A stretch of DNA of 64,000 nucleotides from positions 1-64,000 of the forward strand of contig CAXNKG010000012.1 in NCBI GenBank assembly GCA_964202965.1. The letters are read 5' to 3'. The position numbers and the translations under genes are program-made. The stretch comes from CAXNKG01 sp964202965 (GTDB lineage: Bacteria > Acidobacteriota > Vicinamibacteria > Vicinamibacterales > UBA2999). Position 1 is the first letter of the stretch; every line of letters begins with the position of its first letter. Below, piece after piece: positions 44,794 to 53,920 of this stretch. The notes under the pieces are model-generated. The model ran no database searches. It was not told where the DNA came from and saw nothing but the letters and a program-made list of their open reading frames with translations.

Positions 44794-46025
44794 TGCGTCA
44801 CGTCCTTCTGCTGGCTTCGATTCTCTGCGTCGGCGTCGCCGCTCTGCAGGCGCAGGTGACGACCGACTGGCCGCAGTGGCGCGGTCCGTCGCGCTCCGCG
44901 ATCTCGCCCGAGACGGGCCTGCTCGGCGCCTGGCCGGCCGCCGGGCCGCCGCGCGCCTGGGCCGCCACCAATCTCGGGAGCGGGTTCGGTTCGATTGCGG
45001 TCAGCCGCGACCGTGTCTACGTCCAGGGGATGCGGGGCGGTCAGAGCCTCGTGTCGGCGCTGAACCGCGCCGACGGGACGCTCGTATGGACGAAGCCCGT
45101 CGGACGCGCGGTCGACAACTATCAGGGGCCTGGACCGCGAGGCACACCGACCGTGGATGGCGATCGGCTGTACGTGCTCACCGAAAACGGCGATCTCGCC
45201 TCGCTCCAGCAGCAGGATGGGACGATCGTCTGGCAGCGGAATATCCTGCGCGACTTCGGCGGCCGGAATATCGGATGGTTGCTCAGCGAGTCGCCGCTCG
45301 TTGACGGCAACAACGTGATCGTGTCGCCGGGCGGCCGCGCCGCCGGGATGGCGGCGCTGGACAAGACCACCGGCAAGACCGTCTGGGTCAGCAAGGAGCT
45401 GAGCGACGAGGCCGGCTATTCGTCACCGATCGTTGCCGACGTGCAGGGCGTGCGCACGATCATGGCGCTGACGTCGGAGGCGGGTGTCGGCGTCCGGGCG
45501 TCGGATGGCAAGCTGATGTGGCGCCACCCCTCAGTTGCCAACGGCACGGCCAACATTGCGACGCCCGTCTTCTCTGACAATCGCGTGTTTTATACCTCCG
45601 ACTACGGCACCGGCGGCGCGTTGCTGGCGCTGCGCGCCGAGAAAGGCGAAGTGCGGGCCCAGGAGGTCTACTTCACGCGCGACATGCAGAACCACCACGG
45701 CGGCGTCATCGTGGTGAACGGCTATCTCTATGGCTTCAACAACGCCATCCTCACCTGCATGGAGTTTGCGACCGGCAAGGTGATGTGGCGGCACCGCAGC
45801 GTCGGCAAGGGCTCGCTGGCGTACGCCGACGGGCACCTGTATCTGCTCAGCGAGAACAACGTCGTTGGACTGGCGGAGGCGACGCCGGCCGCCTATCGCG
45901 AGAAAGCGCGTTTCACCATCCCCGATCAGGGGTGGCCGTCGTGGGCCCATCCGGTCATCAGCGGCGGCCGGTTATACATCCGCGATCAGGGTATTCTTAC
46001 CGCCTTCGATATAAGGCAAAAGTGA
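44793..46025 (+). CDS. Secreted PQQ-like beta-propeller protein
   Basis: A 410-residue exported protein (signal peptide to about residue 21, LQAQV), then DWPQWRGPSRSAIS. Blades include GTLVWTKPVG, GTIVWQRNIL, GKTVWVSKEL, GKLMWRHPSV and GKVMWRHRSV. Its ATG overlaps the receptor stop by one base, so it is co-translated with the TonB receptor. The last codons and the stop come from the GTCAAAA repeat array that follows. Confidence 0.87.
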   Translation: MRHVLLLASILCVGVAALQAQVTTDWPQWRGPSRSAISPETGLLGAWPAAGPPRAWAATNLGSGFGSIAVSRDRVYVQGMRGGQSLVSALNRADGTLVWTKPVGRAVDNYQGPGPRGTPTVDGDRLYVLTENGDLASLQQQDGTIVWQRNILRDFGGRNIGWLLSESPLVDGNNVIVSPGGRAAGMAALDKTTGKTVWVSKELSDEAGYSSPIVADVQGVRTIMALTSEAGVGVRASDGKLMWRHPSVANGTANIATPVFSDNRVFYTSDYGTGGALLALRAEKGEVRAQEVYFTRDMQNHHGGVIVVNGYLYGFNNAILTCMEFATGKVMWRHRSVGKGSLAYADGHLYLLSENNVVGLAEATPAAYREKARFTIPDQGWPSWAHPVISGGRLYIRDQGILTAFDIRQK

Positions 46026-46093
46026 AAAGTCAAAAGTCAAAAGTCAAAAGTACTCTTGCCCTTTGCCCTTTGACTTTTGACTTTTGACTTTCT
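46018..46093 (+). repeat. Inverted array of GTCAAAA heptamers (second copy)
   Basis: GTCAAAA units (46018-46049) face TTTTGAC units (46066-46093), able to form a long hairpin; the same family is at 22443-22562. The array gives the upstream gene its stop codon and ends 12 bp before the next ATG. Confidence 0.85.
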
Positions 46094-46105
46094 GAAAGGA
46101 CCACC

Positions 46106-47335
46106 ATGCGCCGAGTCGTCATCGCATTTCTTCTTGTCATGTGCGCCAGCAGTGCAGGCATGGCGCAATCCTCGAGTGATGTCACGCAGTGGCGCGGCGC
46201 CAATCGCGACGGCGTGGTGACCGGGTTCGCGGCGCCGGCCGCATGGCCCGAGCAGCTGACGCAGCGGTGGAAGGTCGAGGTCGGCTTCGGCTACGCCACG
46301 CCGCTGGTTGTCGGCACCCGCGTCTACGTCTTTGCGCGCCAGGCAGACGACGAAGTGATGCTCGCGCTGGATGCTGCGACGGGCAAGCAGATCTGGCGCA
46401 CGGCGTATGCCGCCCCCTACGAGATGAACAGCGCGGCCAAGCCGCACGGCCCCGGCCCCAAGTCGACGCCGGTCTTCTCGAACGGCCGGCTCTATGCCAT
46501 CGGCATGACCGGAGTCGTGACGGCATTTGACGCGGCGAGCGGCAAGCAGATCTGGCAGAAACCAGGCTCGGTGCCCGTGCCGATATACACGTCACATGCC
46601 TTCTCGCCGGTCATCGAGGGTGGCACGGTGATCTTTCATGTCGGCGGCCACGACAAGGGCGCGCTGACCGCCTACGACGTCAACACGGGCGCGGTGCGCT
46701 GGGCGTGGGCCGGCGACGGTCCCGGCTACGGGTCGCCGATCGTCGGCGCCTTCGGCGGCGTCCGGCAGCTCGTCACCATTACACAGGGCAAGCTGGTTGG
46801 CGTGGACGCCGCGACGGGTGCCGCGCTGTGGGAGCGCCCCCTCGTCAGCCCGAACTTCACGAACTCGATCACCCCAGTCAAGTTCGGCGACTCGGTCATC
46901 GTCTGGGGACATGGCGGGCCGATGACGGCATTCTCGATCGCGCGCCGCGACAACAAGTGGGTGGCCGAGACCGCATGGGAAAACGCGGACCTGCCGGGCC
47001 GCATGAGCAACTCGGTCCTCGACGGCGACGTCATGTTCGGGCTGACGAGCCGCAACATGGGGCAGTACTACGGTGTCGAGGCGAAGACGGGCAAGACGCT
47101 CTGGTCGTCCGATCCGCGCCAGGCCGCCAACGCGGCCATGCTGCGCGCCGGCAACTTCATTTTCAGCCTGGAGCAGGACGGCGAGCTGCTCATCCTGCGA
47201 AACAGCCGCACCGCCTTCGAGGTGGTGAAGCGCTACAAGGTGGCGGAGACCGACACGTGGGCGCAGCCGGCCATGTCGGGCAACCGCATCTTCGTGAAGG
47301 ATCTGTCGAGCCTGACGCTCTGGGCGATCAATTAG
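46106..47335 (+). CDS. Secreted PQQ-like beta-propeller protein
   Basis: A 409-residue exported protein (signal peptide to about residue 20, GMAQS). The motif reads VTQWRGANRDGVV, and blades include GKQIWRTAYA, GKQIWQKPGS, GAVRWAWAGD, GAALWERPLV and GKTLWSSDPR. AAAGGA lies about 6 nt upstream of the ATG. Its 3' end overlaps the convergent acyl-CoA dehydrogenase gene by four bases. It is probably a paralogue of the preceding propeller. Confidence 0.87.
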   Translation: MRRVVIAFLLVMCASSAGMAQSSSDVTQWRGANRDGVVTGFAAPAAWPEQLTQRWKVEVGFGYATPLVVGTRVYVFARQADDEVMLALDAATGKQIWRTAYAAPYEMNSAAKPHGPGPKSTPVFSNGRLYAIGMTGVVTAFDAASGKQIWQKPGSVPVPIYTSHAFSPVIEGGTVIFHVGGHDKGALTAYDVNTGAVRWAWAGDGPGYGSPIVGAFGGVRQLVTITQGKLVGVDAATGAALWERPLVSPNFTNSITPVKFGDSVIVWGHGGPMTAFSIARRDNKWVAETAWENADLPGRMSNSVLDGDVMFGLTSRNMGQYYGVEAKTGKTLWSSDPRQAANAAMLRAGNFIFSLEQDGELLILRNSRTAFEVVKRYKVAETDTWAQPAMSGNRIFVKDLSSLTLWAIN

Positions 47336-48492
47336 CCGAGAATCTGTTTCGCGATCGTCTGCAGCTGCAGGTTGGACGTGCCCTCGTAGATCTGTCCGAT
47401 CTTGGCGTCTCGGTACAGCTTCTCCACCGGGTAGTCCTTGACGAAGCCGTAGCCGCCATACAGGTTGATCGCGAGCGACGCGACCCGCTCCGCCACTTCT
47501 GACGAAAACAGTTTGCACATCGCCGCTTCCTTGAGGAACGGCACGCGCGCGTCGCGCAGCCGCGCGGCGTTGTAGACCATCAGCCGCGCCGCCTCGATGT
47601 CGGTGGCCGCGCGCGCCAGCTGGAACTGCACGGCCTGGAACTCCGAGATCGCCTTCCCGAACTGTTTGCGCTCGCGCGTGTAGTGGATCGCGTGGTCGAG
47701 CGCGCCCTGCGCGAGCCCGATCATCTGCGCGCCGATGCCGATGCGTCCCTCGTTCAATGTCTCGATCGCCACCTTGTATCCCTTGCCGACCTCGCCGAGG
47801 ACATTGGCGCGCGGCACCCGGCACTCCTCGAGCAGCAGCTCGCACGTGCTGCTGGCGCGAATGCCGAGCTTGTCTTCCTTCTTGCCGACCGCGAATCCCT
47901 CGAAGCCGCGCTCCACCACGAACGCCGTGATGCCGCGATAGCCCGCGTCCGCGTTGATGGTAGCGAACACGATGAAGATGTCCGCCTCGTTGGCGTTGGT
48001 GATCCAGAGCTTGCGGCCGGTGAGGAGGAACTCGTCGCCGCTCTCGGTCGCACGCGTGGCGAGCGCAAAGGCATCGCTCCCCGAGCCTGCCTCCGACAGC
48101 GCGTAGGCGCCGATGGTCCGCGACGCCAGCGGGGGCAGGTACCCGCGCTTCAGGTCCTCGGACCCCCACCGCAGCAGCGCATTGACGACGAGCGTGTTCT
48201 GGACGTCGACGAGCACGCCGACGGACGGGTCGACGCGGGAGAGCGCTTCGACGGCGAGTACCGCGTGAAAGAACTGGGCGCCTGATCCGCCCCGCGCCTC
48301 CGGTATCTCTATGCCCATCACCCCCAGCTCGAACAGGCGGTCGATGAGCTGGCGCGGCATCGAGGCCTGCTCGTCCATCTCGCGAACGAGCGGACGAATC
48401 TCGCGATTCGCGAACTCGTACACGCTGTCGCGGAAGAGCGCTTCGTCCTCGTGCAGGGTGGTCAATCCGGGGGCCGCATCGCCGTGTGGCAA
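47332..48492 (-). CDS. Acyl-CoA dehydrogenase
   Basis: A 386-residue FAD flavoprotein of the short/branched-chain acyl-CoA dehydrogenase type. Signatures are YALSEAGSGSDA (FAD/substrate loop), KLWITNANEAD, the C-terminal ERKQFGKAISEFQ and YGGYGFVKDYPVEKLYRDAKIGQIYEGTS with the catalytic Glu. It introduces the C2-C3 double bond in beta-oxidation or branched-chain amino acid catabolism. No ATG is suitable; TTG at 48492 is chosen because GATAAT lies 6 nt upstream, with TTG at 48465 as alternative. The mutase genes nearby suggest a shared role. Confidence 0.9.
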   Translation of the reverse strand: MPHGDAAPGLTTLHEDEALFRDSVYEFANREIRPLVREMDEQASMPRQLIDRLFELGVMGIEIPEARGGSGAQFFHAVLAVEALSRVDPSVGVLVDVQNTLVVNALLRWGSEDLKRGYLPPLASRTIGAYALSEAGSGSDAFALATRATESGDEFLLTGRKLWITNANEADIFIVFATINADAGYRGITAFVVERGFEGFAVGKKEDKLGIRASSTCELLLEECRVPRANVLGEVGKGYKVAIETLNEGRIGIGAQMIGLAQGALDHAIHYTRERKQFGKAISEFQAVQFQLARAATDIEAARLMVYNAARLRDARVPFLKEAAMCKLFSSEVAERVASLAINLYGGYGFVKDYPVEKLYRDAKIGQIYEGTSNLQLQTIAKQILG

Positions 48493-48525
48493 GGTGCTAT
48501 TATCGCGGAAAGGCTGACCTTGCGC
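48493..48525. promoter_or_regulatory. 33-bp divergent promoter region, acyl-CoA dehydrogenase / VWFA gene
   Basis: On the minus strand GATAAT (48504-48499) lies 6 nt before the TTG start. On the plus strand TATTAT (48498-48503) lies 22 nt before the ATG. The two hexamers overlap almost completely, so initiation in the two directions should compete. Confidence 0.4.
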
Positions 48526-50601
48526 ATGGACCGCACGCGGATCGCGCTCGTCGCCGCCCTCGCGCTCGGCCTCTGTCAGGCCGGTTCGATGGCGCAGGAA
48601 CCGCAGCAGGAGCCGCAGCCGGCCGCGGGCCAGCAGCCGACCTTCCGCGCCGACATCAACTTCGTCCGCGTTGACGTCATCGTCAGCGATGGCAAGGGCG
48701 AGCCGGTCACCGACCTGACGCTCGCTGACTTCGAAGTCCTCGAAGACGGCCGACCCCAGAAGGTCGAACAGTTCCGCCTCGTTCGCGTCGACGGCAATCC
48801 GCGTCCCGGCGATCCGGTCCCGCGGCAGCTCCGCAACCGGATCGACGAGGAGCTCGAACTCAGCAGGGACGATGTGCGGCTGTTCGTGCTCTTCTTCGAC
48901 GACTACCACGTGCGGCTCGGCAACTCGCTCTCGGTCAAGGAGCCGCTGATTCGGTTCGTCCAGACGCAGCTCCGGCCCAACGATGTCGTCGGCATCATGT
49001 ATCCGCTGACGCCGCTCGACGGCATCTCGTTCACGCGCAACACGGCGTCGATCGTCAGCGCGATCCAGCGGTTCGAGGGACGCAAGTTCGACTACCGGCC
49101 GCGGAACATGCTCGAGGAGCAGTACGCGCGCGCTCCAACCGAGATCGTGGAGCAGATCCGCAACCAGGTCGTGATGACGGCGTTGCGCGGCCTCTCGACG
49201 CGGCTGGGCGGATTGCGCGAGGGACGGAAGGCGATCATCTACGTCAGCGAAGGGCTGACGGTGCTGCTGCCTCCGCAGATGCGCAACATGGACGCCTCGC
49301 AGGGCCGGCTGGGGAATCCGGGCGCCGGCATCGCGCCCGTCAGTCCGCTGGCCGGGGAGAACAACCCGCGCGAGCAGACGGCCGCGGTCTTCGCGGAAGC
49401 GGATCTCTATTCGCAGCTGCGCGACGTCTTCACGACCGCCAACCGGAACAACGCCGCCATCTATACGCTCGACCCGCGCGGGTTGACCCCGTTCGAGTAC
49501 GGCATCGACGAAGGCGTCGGGCCGCGGCAGGATGCCAGCGCGCTGCGGCTGACGCAGGACACGCTGCGGTCGATCGCCGATGAAACCGACGGCCGCGCCA
49601 TCGTCAATCAGAACGACGTCGGACCCGGGCTCGCGCAGATCGTCCGCGACTCGAGCTTCTATTACCTCCTGGGCTACACCTCCGCGCAGGCGCCGCAGGA
49701 CGGCAAGTTTCACCCGATCCAGGTGCGCGTCCGCAGGCGCGGCGCCGAGGTCCGCGCGCGCAAGGGCTACTGGGCGCTCACGGCCGATGACATCCGCAAG
49801 TCCGAGATCGTCACGCCCGACACGCCGAAGCCGATCCAGCAGGCGCTCGCGTCGATCTCGACGTCGGTGCAGGCCGGCAAGTACGTGCGCACGTGGCTTG
49901 GCACGTCGAAGGGCGAGGCGGGGAAGACGCGTGTGACGTTGATCTGGGAACCGATCCCGGCATCGGCCGCGGGCGCGCTGCGGAACCAGCCGCAGCCCGG
50001 GCGCGTGTCCGTCATTGCGGCGGGCGCAAACGGCAATCTGGTCTTCAGGGGGCGCGTCCCGGACGCCGCGAGTGCCTCGACCGCGGCGCCCACGACGCCG
50101 GCTGCACCGGCGGCGACTGCACCGCAGCGGCTGGAGTTCGATGCGCCGCCCGGTGAACTCGAGCTCCGACTGTCGGTCGAGGCGGCCGGGGCGGGTGGCG
50201 TGCTCGACAGCGAGATCCGCACCATCACAATCCCGGACTTGACGGCTCCCGACGCCGCCATCAGCACGCCGCGCGTGCACCGCGCCCGCACGGCGCTCGA
50301 CTTCCGGGCCATCGCCGCCGATGCTGCGGCCGTGCCCGCCATCGCGCGCGATTTTTCACGGAGCGAGCGGCTGTTGATTCGCTTTGACGTCTACGGCAAC
50401 GCCACGCCCACGGCGCTGCTGATGAATCGCGCCGGCCAGAAGATGGCGGATGTCCCGGTCGCGGCCGCGACGATCGGCGGCTCGCACCAGATCGACATGA
50501 GCCTGGCGGCAATCGCGACCGGCGAATATCTGATTGAAATCACGGTCAGGGGCGCGACCGGCGAGCTGAAAGAGCTCATCCCGCTGCGCATCGGGTCCTA
50601 G
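48526..50601 (+). CDS. VWFA-related Acidobacterial-type secreted protein
   Basis: A 691-residue exported protein (signal peptide to about residue 24, SMAQE). The N-terminal block TFRADINFVRVDVIVSDGKG with DFEVLEDGRPQKVEQF is the hallmark of the VWFA-related Acidobacterial domain family. It is followed by a VWA-like fold (VRLFVLFFDDYHVR) and the late SSFYYLLGYTS. The canonical MIDAS DxSxS is not seen. The C-terminal third is Ala/Pro-rich. Function unknown, but the family is a useful taxonomic marker. Confidence 0.9.
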   Translation: MDRTRIALVAALALGLCQAGSMAQEPQQEPQPAAGQQPTFRADINFVRVDVIVSDGKGEPVTDLTLADFEVLEDGRPQKVEQFRLVRVDGNPRPGDPVPRQLRNRIDEELELSRDDVRLFVLFFDDYHVRLGNSLSVKEPLIRFVQTQLRPNDVVGIMYPLTPLDGISFTRNTASIVSAIQRFEGRKFDYRPRNMLEEQYARAPTEIVEQIRNQVVMTALRGLSTRLGGLREGRKAIIYVSEGLTVLLPPQMRNMDASQGRLGNPGAGIAPVSPLAGENNPREQTAAVFAEADLYSQLRDVFTTANRNNAAIYTLDPRGLTPFEYGIDEGVGPRQDASALRLTQDTLRSIADETDGRAIVNQNDVGPGLAQIVRDSSFYYLLGYTSAQAPQDGKFHPIQVRVRRRGAEVRARKGYWALTADDIRKSEIVTPDTPKPIQQALASISTSVQAGKYVRTWLGTSKGEAGKTRVTLIWEPIPASAAGALRNQPQPGRVSVIAAGANGNLVFRGRVPDAASASTAAPTTPAAPAATAPQRLEFDAPPGELELRLSVEAAGAGGVLDSEIRTITIPDLTAPDAAISTPRVHRARTALDFRAIAADAAAVPAIARDFSRSERLLIRFDVYGNATPTALLMNRAGQKMADVPVAAATIGGSHQIDMSLAAIATGEYLIEITVRGATGELKELIPLRIGS

Positions 50602-50602
50602 T

Positions 50603-51037
50603 CTGCAATCCATCGCCACAGAACTTCGCGACGAAATTGCCAGATCCACGACCATCCTGCGCGGGTTCAGCGACGCCGACGCGTCCGCGGGCCTGGGATC
50701 GCGGAAGTGGAATCGCAAGGAACTGCTCGGCCACCTGATCGACTCGGCCGCCAACAACCATCAGCGGATCGTGCGCGCGCAACTGGGCGACGCGCTCGTG
50801 TTCCCGGGATACGAGCAGGACAGCTGGGTGGCGGCGCAGCGCTACCGCAGCCGCGCATGGTCCGAGCTCGTGGACGTCTGGGTCGCCTTCAACACCCAGG
50901 TCGCGAGCGCCATCGAATCCGTGCCCGCCCCCAAGCTGGCAACCCGCTGCGCGATCGGCGCCGGTGAGCCGGTGACACTCGAGTTCCTGATGCAGGACTA
51001 CCTGCGCCACCTCCGCCACCACCTCGCGCAGTTCTGA
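50603..51037 (+). CDS. DinB-family protein with apparent CTG start
   Basis: The frame is open from 50570 and codes for a complete DinB-like four-helix protein of about 144 residues: WNRKELLGHLIDSAANNH near residue 40 and YLRHLRHHLAQF at the end hold the metal-binding histidines. The first ATG/GTG/TTG start in frame, GTG at 50771, would cut off the first conserved helix and His. No such start lies upstream within the open frame. CTG at 50603, one base after the preceding stop, is the best candidate. A frameshift or sequencing error near the start is the alternative. Confidence 0.6.
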   Translation: MQSIATELRDEIARSTTILRGFSDADASAGLGSRKWNRKELLGHLIDSAANNHQRIVRAQLGDALVFPGYEQDSWVAAQRYRSRAWSELVDVWVAFNTQVASAIESVPAPKLATRCAIGAGEPVTLEFLMQDYLRHLRHHLAQF

Positions 51038-51057
51038 GCGAACGTACGAGAGCGCGA

Positions 51058-52308
51058 CTACGCGTACATGCCGCGGAGCTTCGTGACGCTGCCGACCCTG
51101 GCGATCGCGACGATGTAGGCGGCGGTGCGCATGTCGCACGTGTACTTGATTGATGTCTGCAGCACGTCGTGGAAGGCCTCGTGCATCTTCTTCTCGAGGC
51201 GATCGTTCACGTCGACCTCTTCCCAGAAGTATCCGTAGCGGTCCTGCACCCACTCGAAGTACGACACGGTGACGCCGCCGGAGTTGGCGAGGATGTCGGG
51301 GACGACGAAGATGCCGCGTTCCTGGAGGATGTTGTTCGCGTCAGGCGTCACCGGCCCGTTGGCCGCCTCGACCAGGATCTTCGCGCGGATGTCCCTCGCG
51401 TTCGCGACGGTGATCTGGTTCTCGAGCGCCGCCGGAATCAGGATGTCGACGTCGAGGCCGAACAGATCCTCATTGCTGAGCGCCTCGCCGTCGGGAAACC
51501 CGTCGATGGTCTTGTTCTTCGCGGCGTACTCGAGCATCTTCGGCACGTCGAGGCCGTTCGTGTTGTAGACGCCACCCTTGTAGTCGGTAATGGCGACGAC
51601 CTTCGCGCCGGCCTTCGCGATCAGGTCGGCCGACACCGATCCCACGTTGCCGAATCCCTGGATCGCGACTGACGATCCGGCGAGCTCCTTCCCGAGGTGC
51701 TTCGCCGCTTCGCGCGTGACGATCATGACGCCGCGGCCCGTCGCCTCCCGGCGGCCGAGCGATCCGCCCAGCTCGATCGGCTTGCCGGTCACGACAGCCG
51801 TCTCGGTGTGGCCGACGTGCATGCTGTAGGTGTCCATGATCCACGCCATCACCTGTTCGTTGGTGTTGACGTCCGGGGCCGGCACGTCCTTCTCCGGGCC
51901 GATCGCTTCGATGATTTCCGCGATGTAGCGGCGCGTGAGCGCCTCGAGCTCGCGTGCGGACATGCGCGTCGGGTCGCAGATGATGCCGCCCTTGCCGCCG
52001 CCGAACGGGATGTGCGCGACGGCGCATTTCCACGTCATCCAGGCGGCGAGCGCCGTCACCTCGTCGAGGCTGACATCGGGGTGATACCGGATCCCGCCCT
52101 TGGCGGGGCCGAGCGTGATGTTGTATTGCACCCGGTAGCCGGTAAAGACCTCGATCTCGCCGTTGTCCATCTGGATCGGACACGACACCACAATCTGCCG
52201 CTTCGGGTGCGTGAGGATCTTCCAGATACCCGGTTCGAGCTTGAGGAGGCGCGCGGCATCGTCGAACTCCTGCAGCATCGCGCTGAAAATCGGGCCGTGT
52301 TCAGCCAT
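51058..52308 (-). CDS. gdhA: Glutamate dehydrogenase (Glu/Leu/Phe/Val family)
   Basis: A 416-residue hexameric-type dehydrogenase interconverting glutamate and 2-oxoglutarate plus ammonia. The catalytic Lys is in FGGGKGGI, the Asp in PAPDVNT, and the nucleotide-binding loop is IQGFGNVGSV (GxGxxG) with an acidic residue after it (ITDYKGG), favouring NAD. Length matches the catabolic GDH of this family. The start at 52308 removes 14 non-conserved residues that would overlap the divergent mutase gene. Confidence 0.95.
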   Translation of the reverse strand: MAEHGPIFSAMLQEFDDAARLLKLEPGIWKILTHPKRQIVVSCPIQMDNGEIEVFTGYRVQYNITLGPAKGGIRYHPDVSLDEVTALAAWMTWKCAVAHIPFGGGKGGIICDPTRMSARELEALTRRYIAEIIEAIGPEKDVPAPDVNTNEQVMAWIMDTYSMHVGHTETAVVTGKPIELGGSLGRREATGRGVMIVTREAAKHLGKELAGSSVAIQGFGNVGSVSADLIAKAGAKVVAITDYKGGVYNTNGLDVPKMLEYAAKNKTIDGFPDGEALSNEDLFGLDVDILIPAALENQITVANARDIRAKILVEAANGPVTPDANNILQERGIFVVPDILANSGGVTVSYFEWVQDRYGYFWEEVDVNDRLEKKMHEAFHDVLQTSIKYTCDMRTAAYIVAIARVGSVTKLRGMYA

Positions 52309-52330
52309 GCGCTGATTGTACCCGGCTAGA

Positions 52331-53920
52331 ATGAGGAGAGTGGCCTTCACAACGATTTCCGGCCGGGAGATCGCCGAGCTCTACACACCGGCCGACATCG
52401 CGACACTCGACTATGCCCGCGACCTGGCCGACCCGGGCGTCTTTCCCTACACGCGCGGGATTCATCCGACGGGCTATCGCGGCAAGCTCTGGACGATGCG
52501 CCAGTTTGCAGGGTTCGGCACACCGGAGGAAACGAACGAGCGCTACAGGCAGCTGCTGGCCGCAGGCGGCACGGGGCTCAGCGTGGCATTCGACCTGCCG
52601 ACCCTGATGGGGCGCGACCCGGACCACGAGCTGTCGCTCGGCGAAGTGGGCAAGTGCGGCGTGAACGTGACGTCGCTCGCCGACATGGAAGTCCTCTTCG
52701 ACGGCATCGACCTCAGCGCCGTCACCACGTCGATGACGATCAACTCGCCGGCGTCGATGCTGTTCGCGATGTATCTGGTCGTGGCGGAAAAGCAGGGCGC
52801 GAGCTGGGACACGCTGTCCGGGACCATCCAGAACGACATCCTCAAGGAATTCATCGCGCAGAAGGAATACATCTATCCGCCGCGCCCGTCGATGCGCCTC
52901 GTGACCGACACATTCGCGTTCTGCGCCGAGCGGGTGCCCCGGTGGAACACGATTTCGGTGAGCGGGTACCACATCCGCGAGGCCGGTGCGACGGCGGCGC
53001 AGGAGCTCGCGTTCACGCTCCGTGACGGCATCGAGTACATCCAGTACGGCATCGATGCGGGCCTCGATGTGGACACGTTCGCGCCGCGGATCTCGTTCTT
53101 CTTCAACGCCCACAGCGATTTCTTCGAGGAGATCGCCAAGTACCGGGCGGCGCGCCGGATCTGGGCGCACGTCATGCGCGATCGCTTCAAGGCGAAGAAC
53201 CCGCGGTCCTGGCAGCTGCGCTTCCACACGCAGACCGCCGGCGTCTCCCTCACCGCCCAGCAGCCATACAACAACGTCGTCCGTACGGCGCTGCAGGCGA
53301 TGGCCGGGGTGATGGGCGGCACACAGTCGCTGCACACCAATTCGCTGGATGAGGCGCTCTCCCTGCCGACGACGGAGGCTGCGACCCTCGCCCTCAGGAC
53401 GCAGCAGATCATTGCGCATGAAACGGGTGTGACCGCCGAGGCGGACCCGCTGGGCGGCTCGTACTTCGTGGAGCGGCTGACCGCCGACCTCGAGGCCGAA
53501 GCGCTGGCGTACTTCGAGGCGATCGATCGCATGGGCGGGATGGTCGCCGCGATCGAGCGGGGATACCCGCAGAAGGAAATCGCCGAGAGCGCCTATCGCT
53601 TCCAGCAGGCGGTCGAGCGGCGCGAACAGATCATCGTCGGTGTGAACGAGTTCGTGGAAGACGATGACGAACGCATCGGCACCCTGTACATCGACGAGAC
53701 CGTTGCAGACCGGCAGATGGCGCGGCTGGAACGGGTGCGCGCGCAGCGCGATCCGGCGGCCGTGACGCGCGCCCTGGACGGGCTGCGGGAGGCGGGACGG
53801 AGCGACGTCAACACGATGCCGGCGCTGCTCGATGCGGTCCGCGCGTATGCCACCATTGGAGAGATGTGCGACGCGCTTCGCGTGGTCTGGGGCGAATACG
53901 AAGAGGTGCCTGTCATTTGA
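52331..53920 (+). CDS. B12-dependent acyl-CoA mutase, large subunit (isobutyryl-CoA mutase-like)
   Basis: A 529-residue TIM-barrel subunit of the methylmalonyl-CoA mutase family, lacking its own B12 domain. Conserved features include YTRGIHPTGYRGKLW, GTIQNDILKE, SGYHIREAGA (Tyr213 and His214, matching Tyr243/His244 of Propionibacterium MCM) and TQSLHTNSLDEALSLP. The two substrate-carboxylate ligands of MCM, Tyr89 and Arg207, correspond to Phe59 and Gln177: the pair found in isobutyryl-CoA mutase. So it probably interconverts isobutyryl- and n-butyryl-CoA. The start is ATG 52331; GTG at 52340 is possible. Confidence 0.9.
   Translation: MRRVAFTTISGREIAELYTPADIATLDYARDLADPGVFPYTRGIHPTGYRGKLWTMRQFAGFGTPEETNERYRQLLAAGGTGLSVAFDLPTLMGRDPDHELSLGEVGKCGVNVTSLADMEVLFDGIDLSAVTTSMTINSPASMLFAMYLVVAEKQGASWDTLSGTIQNDILKEFIAQKEYIYPPRPSMRLVTDTFAFCAERVPRWNTISVSGYHIREAGATAAQELAFTLRDGIEYIQYGIDAGLDVDTFAPRISFFFNAHSDFFEEIAKYRAARRIWAHVMRDRFKAKNPRSWQLRFHTQTAGVSLTAQQPYNNVVRTALQAMAGVMGGTQSLHTNSLDEALSLPTTEAATLALRTQQIIAHETGVTAEADPLGGSYFVERLTADLEAEALAYFEAIDRMGGMVAAIERGYPQKEIAESAYRFQQAVERREQIIVGVNEFVEDDDERIGTLYIDETVADRQMARLERVRAQRDPAAVTRALDGLREAGRSDVNTMPALLDAVRAYATIGEMCDALRVVWGEYEEVPVI

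Noticed and set aside
46018..46093. Heptamer array considered as a CRISPR-like array
   Set aside because: Units are contiguous without spacers and are mirrored as an inverted repeat; no cas genes are present.
48493..50280. Long N-terminal extension of the acyl-CoA dehydrogenase frame
   Set aside because: The extension is antisense to the VWFA gene and is low-complexity; the dehydrogenase homology begins only near 48465-48492.
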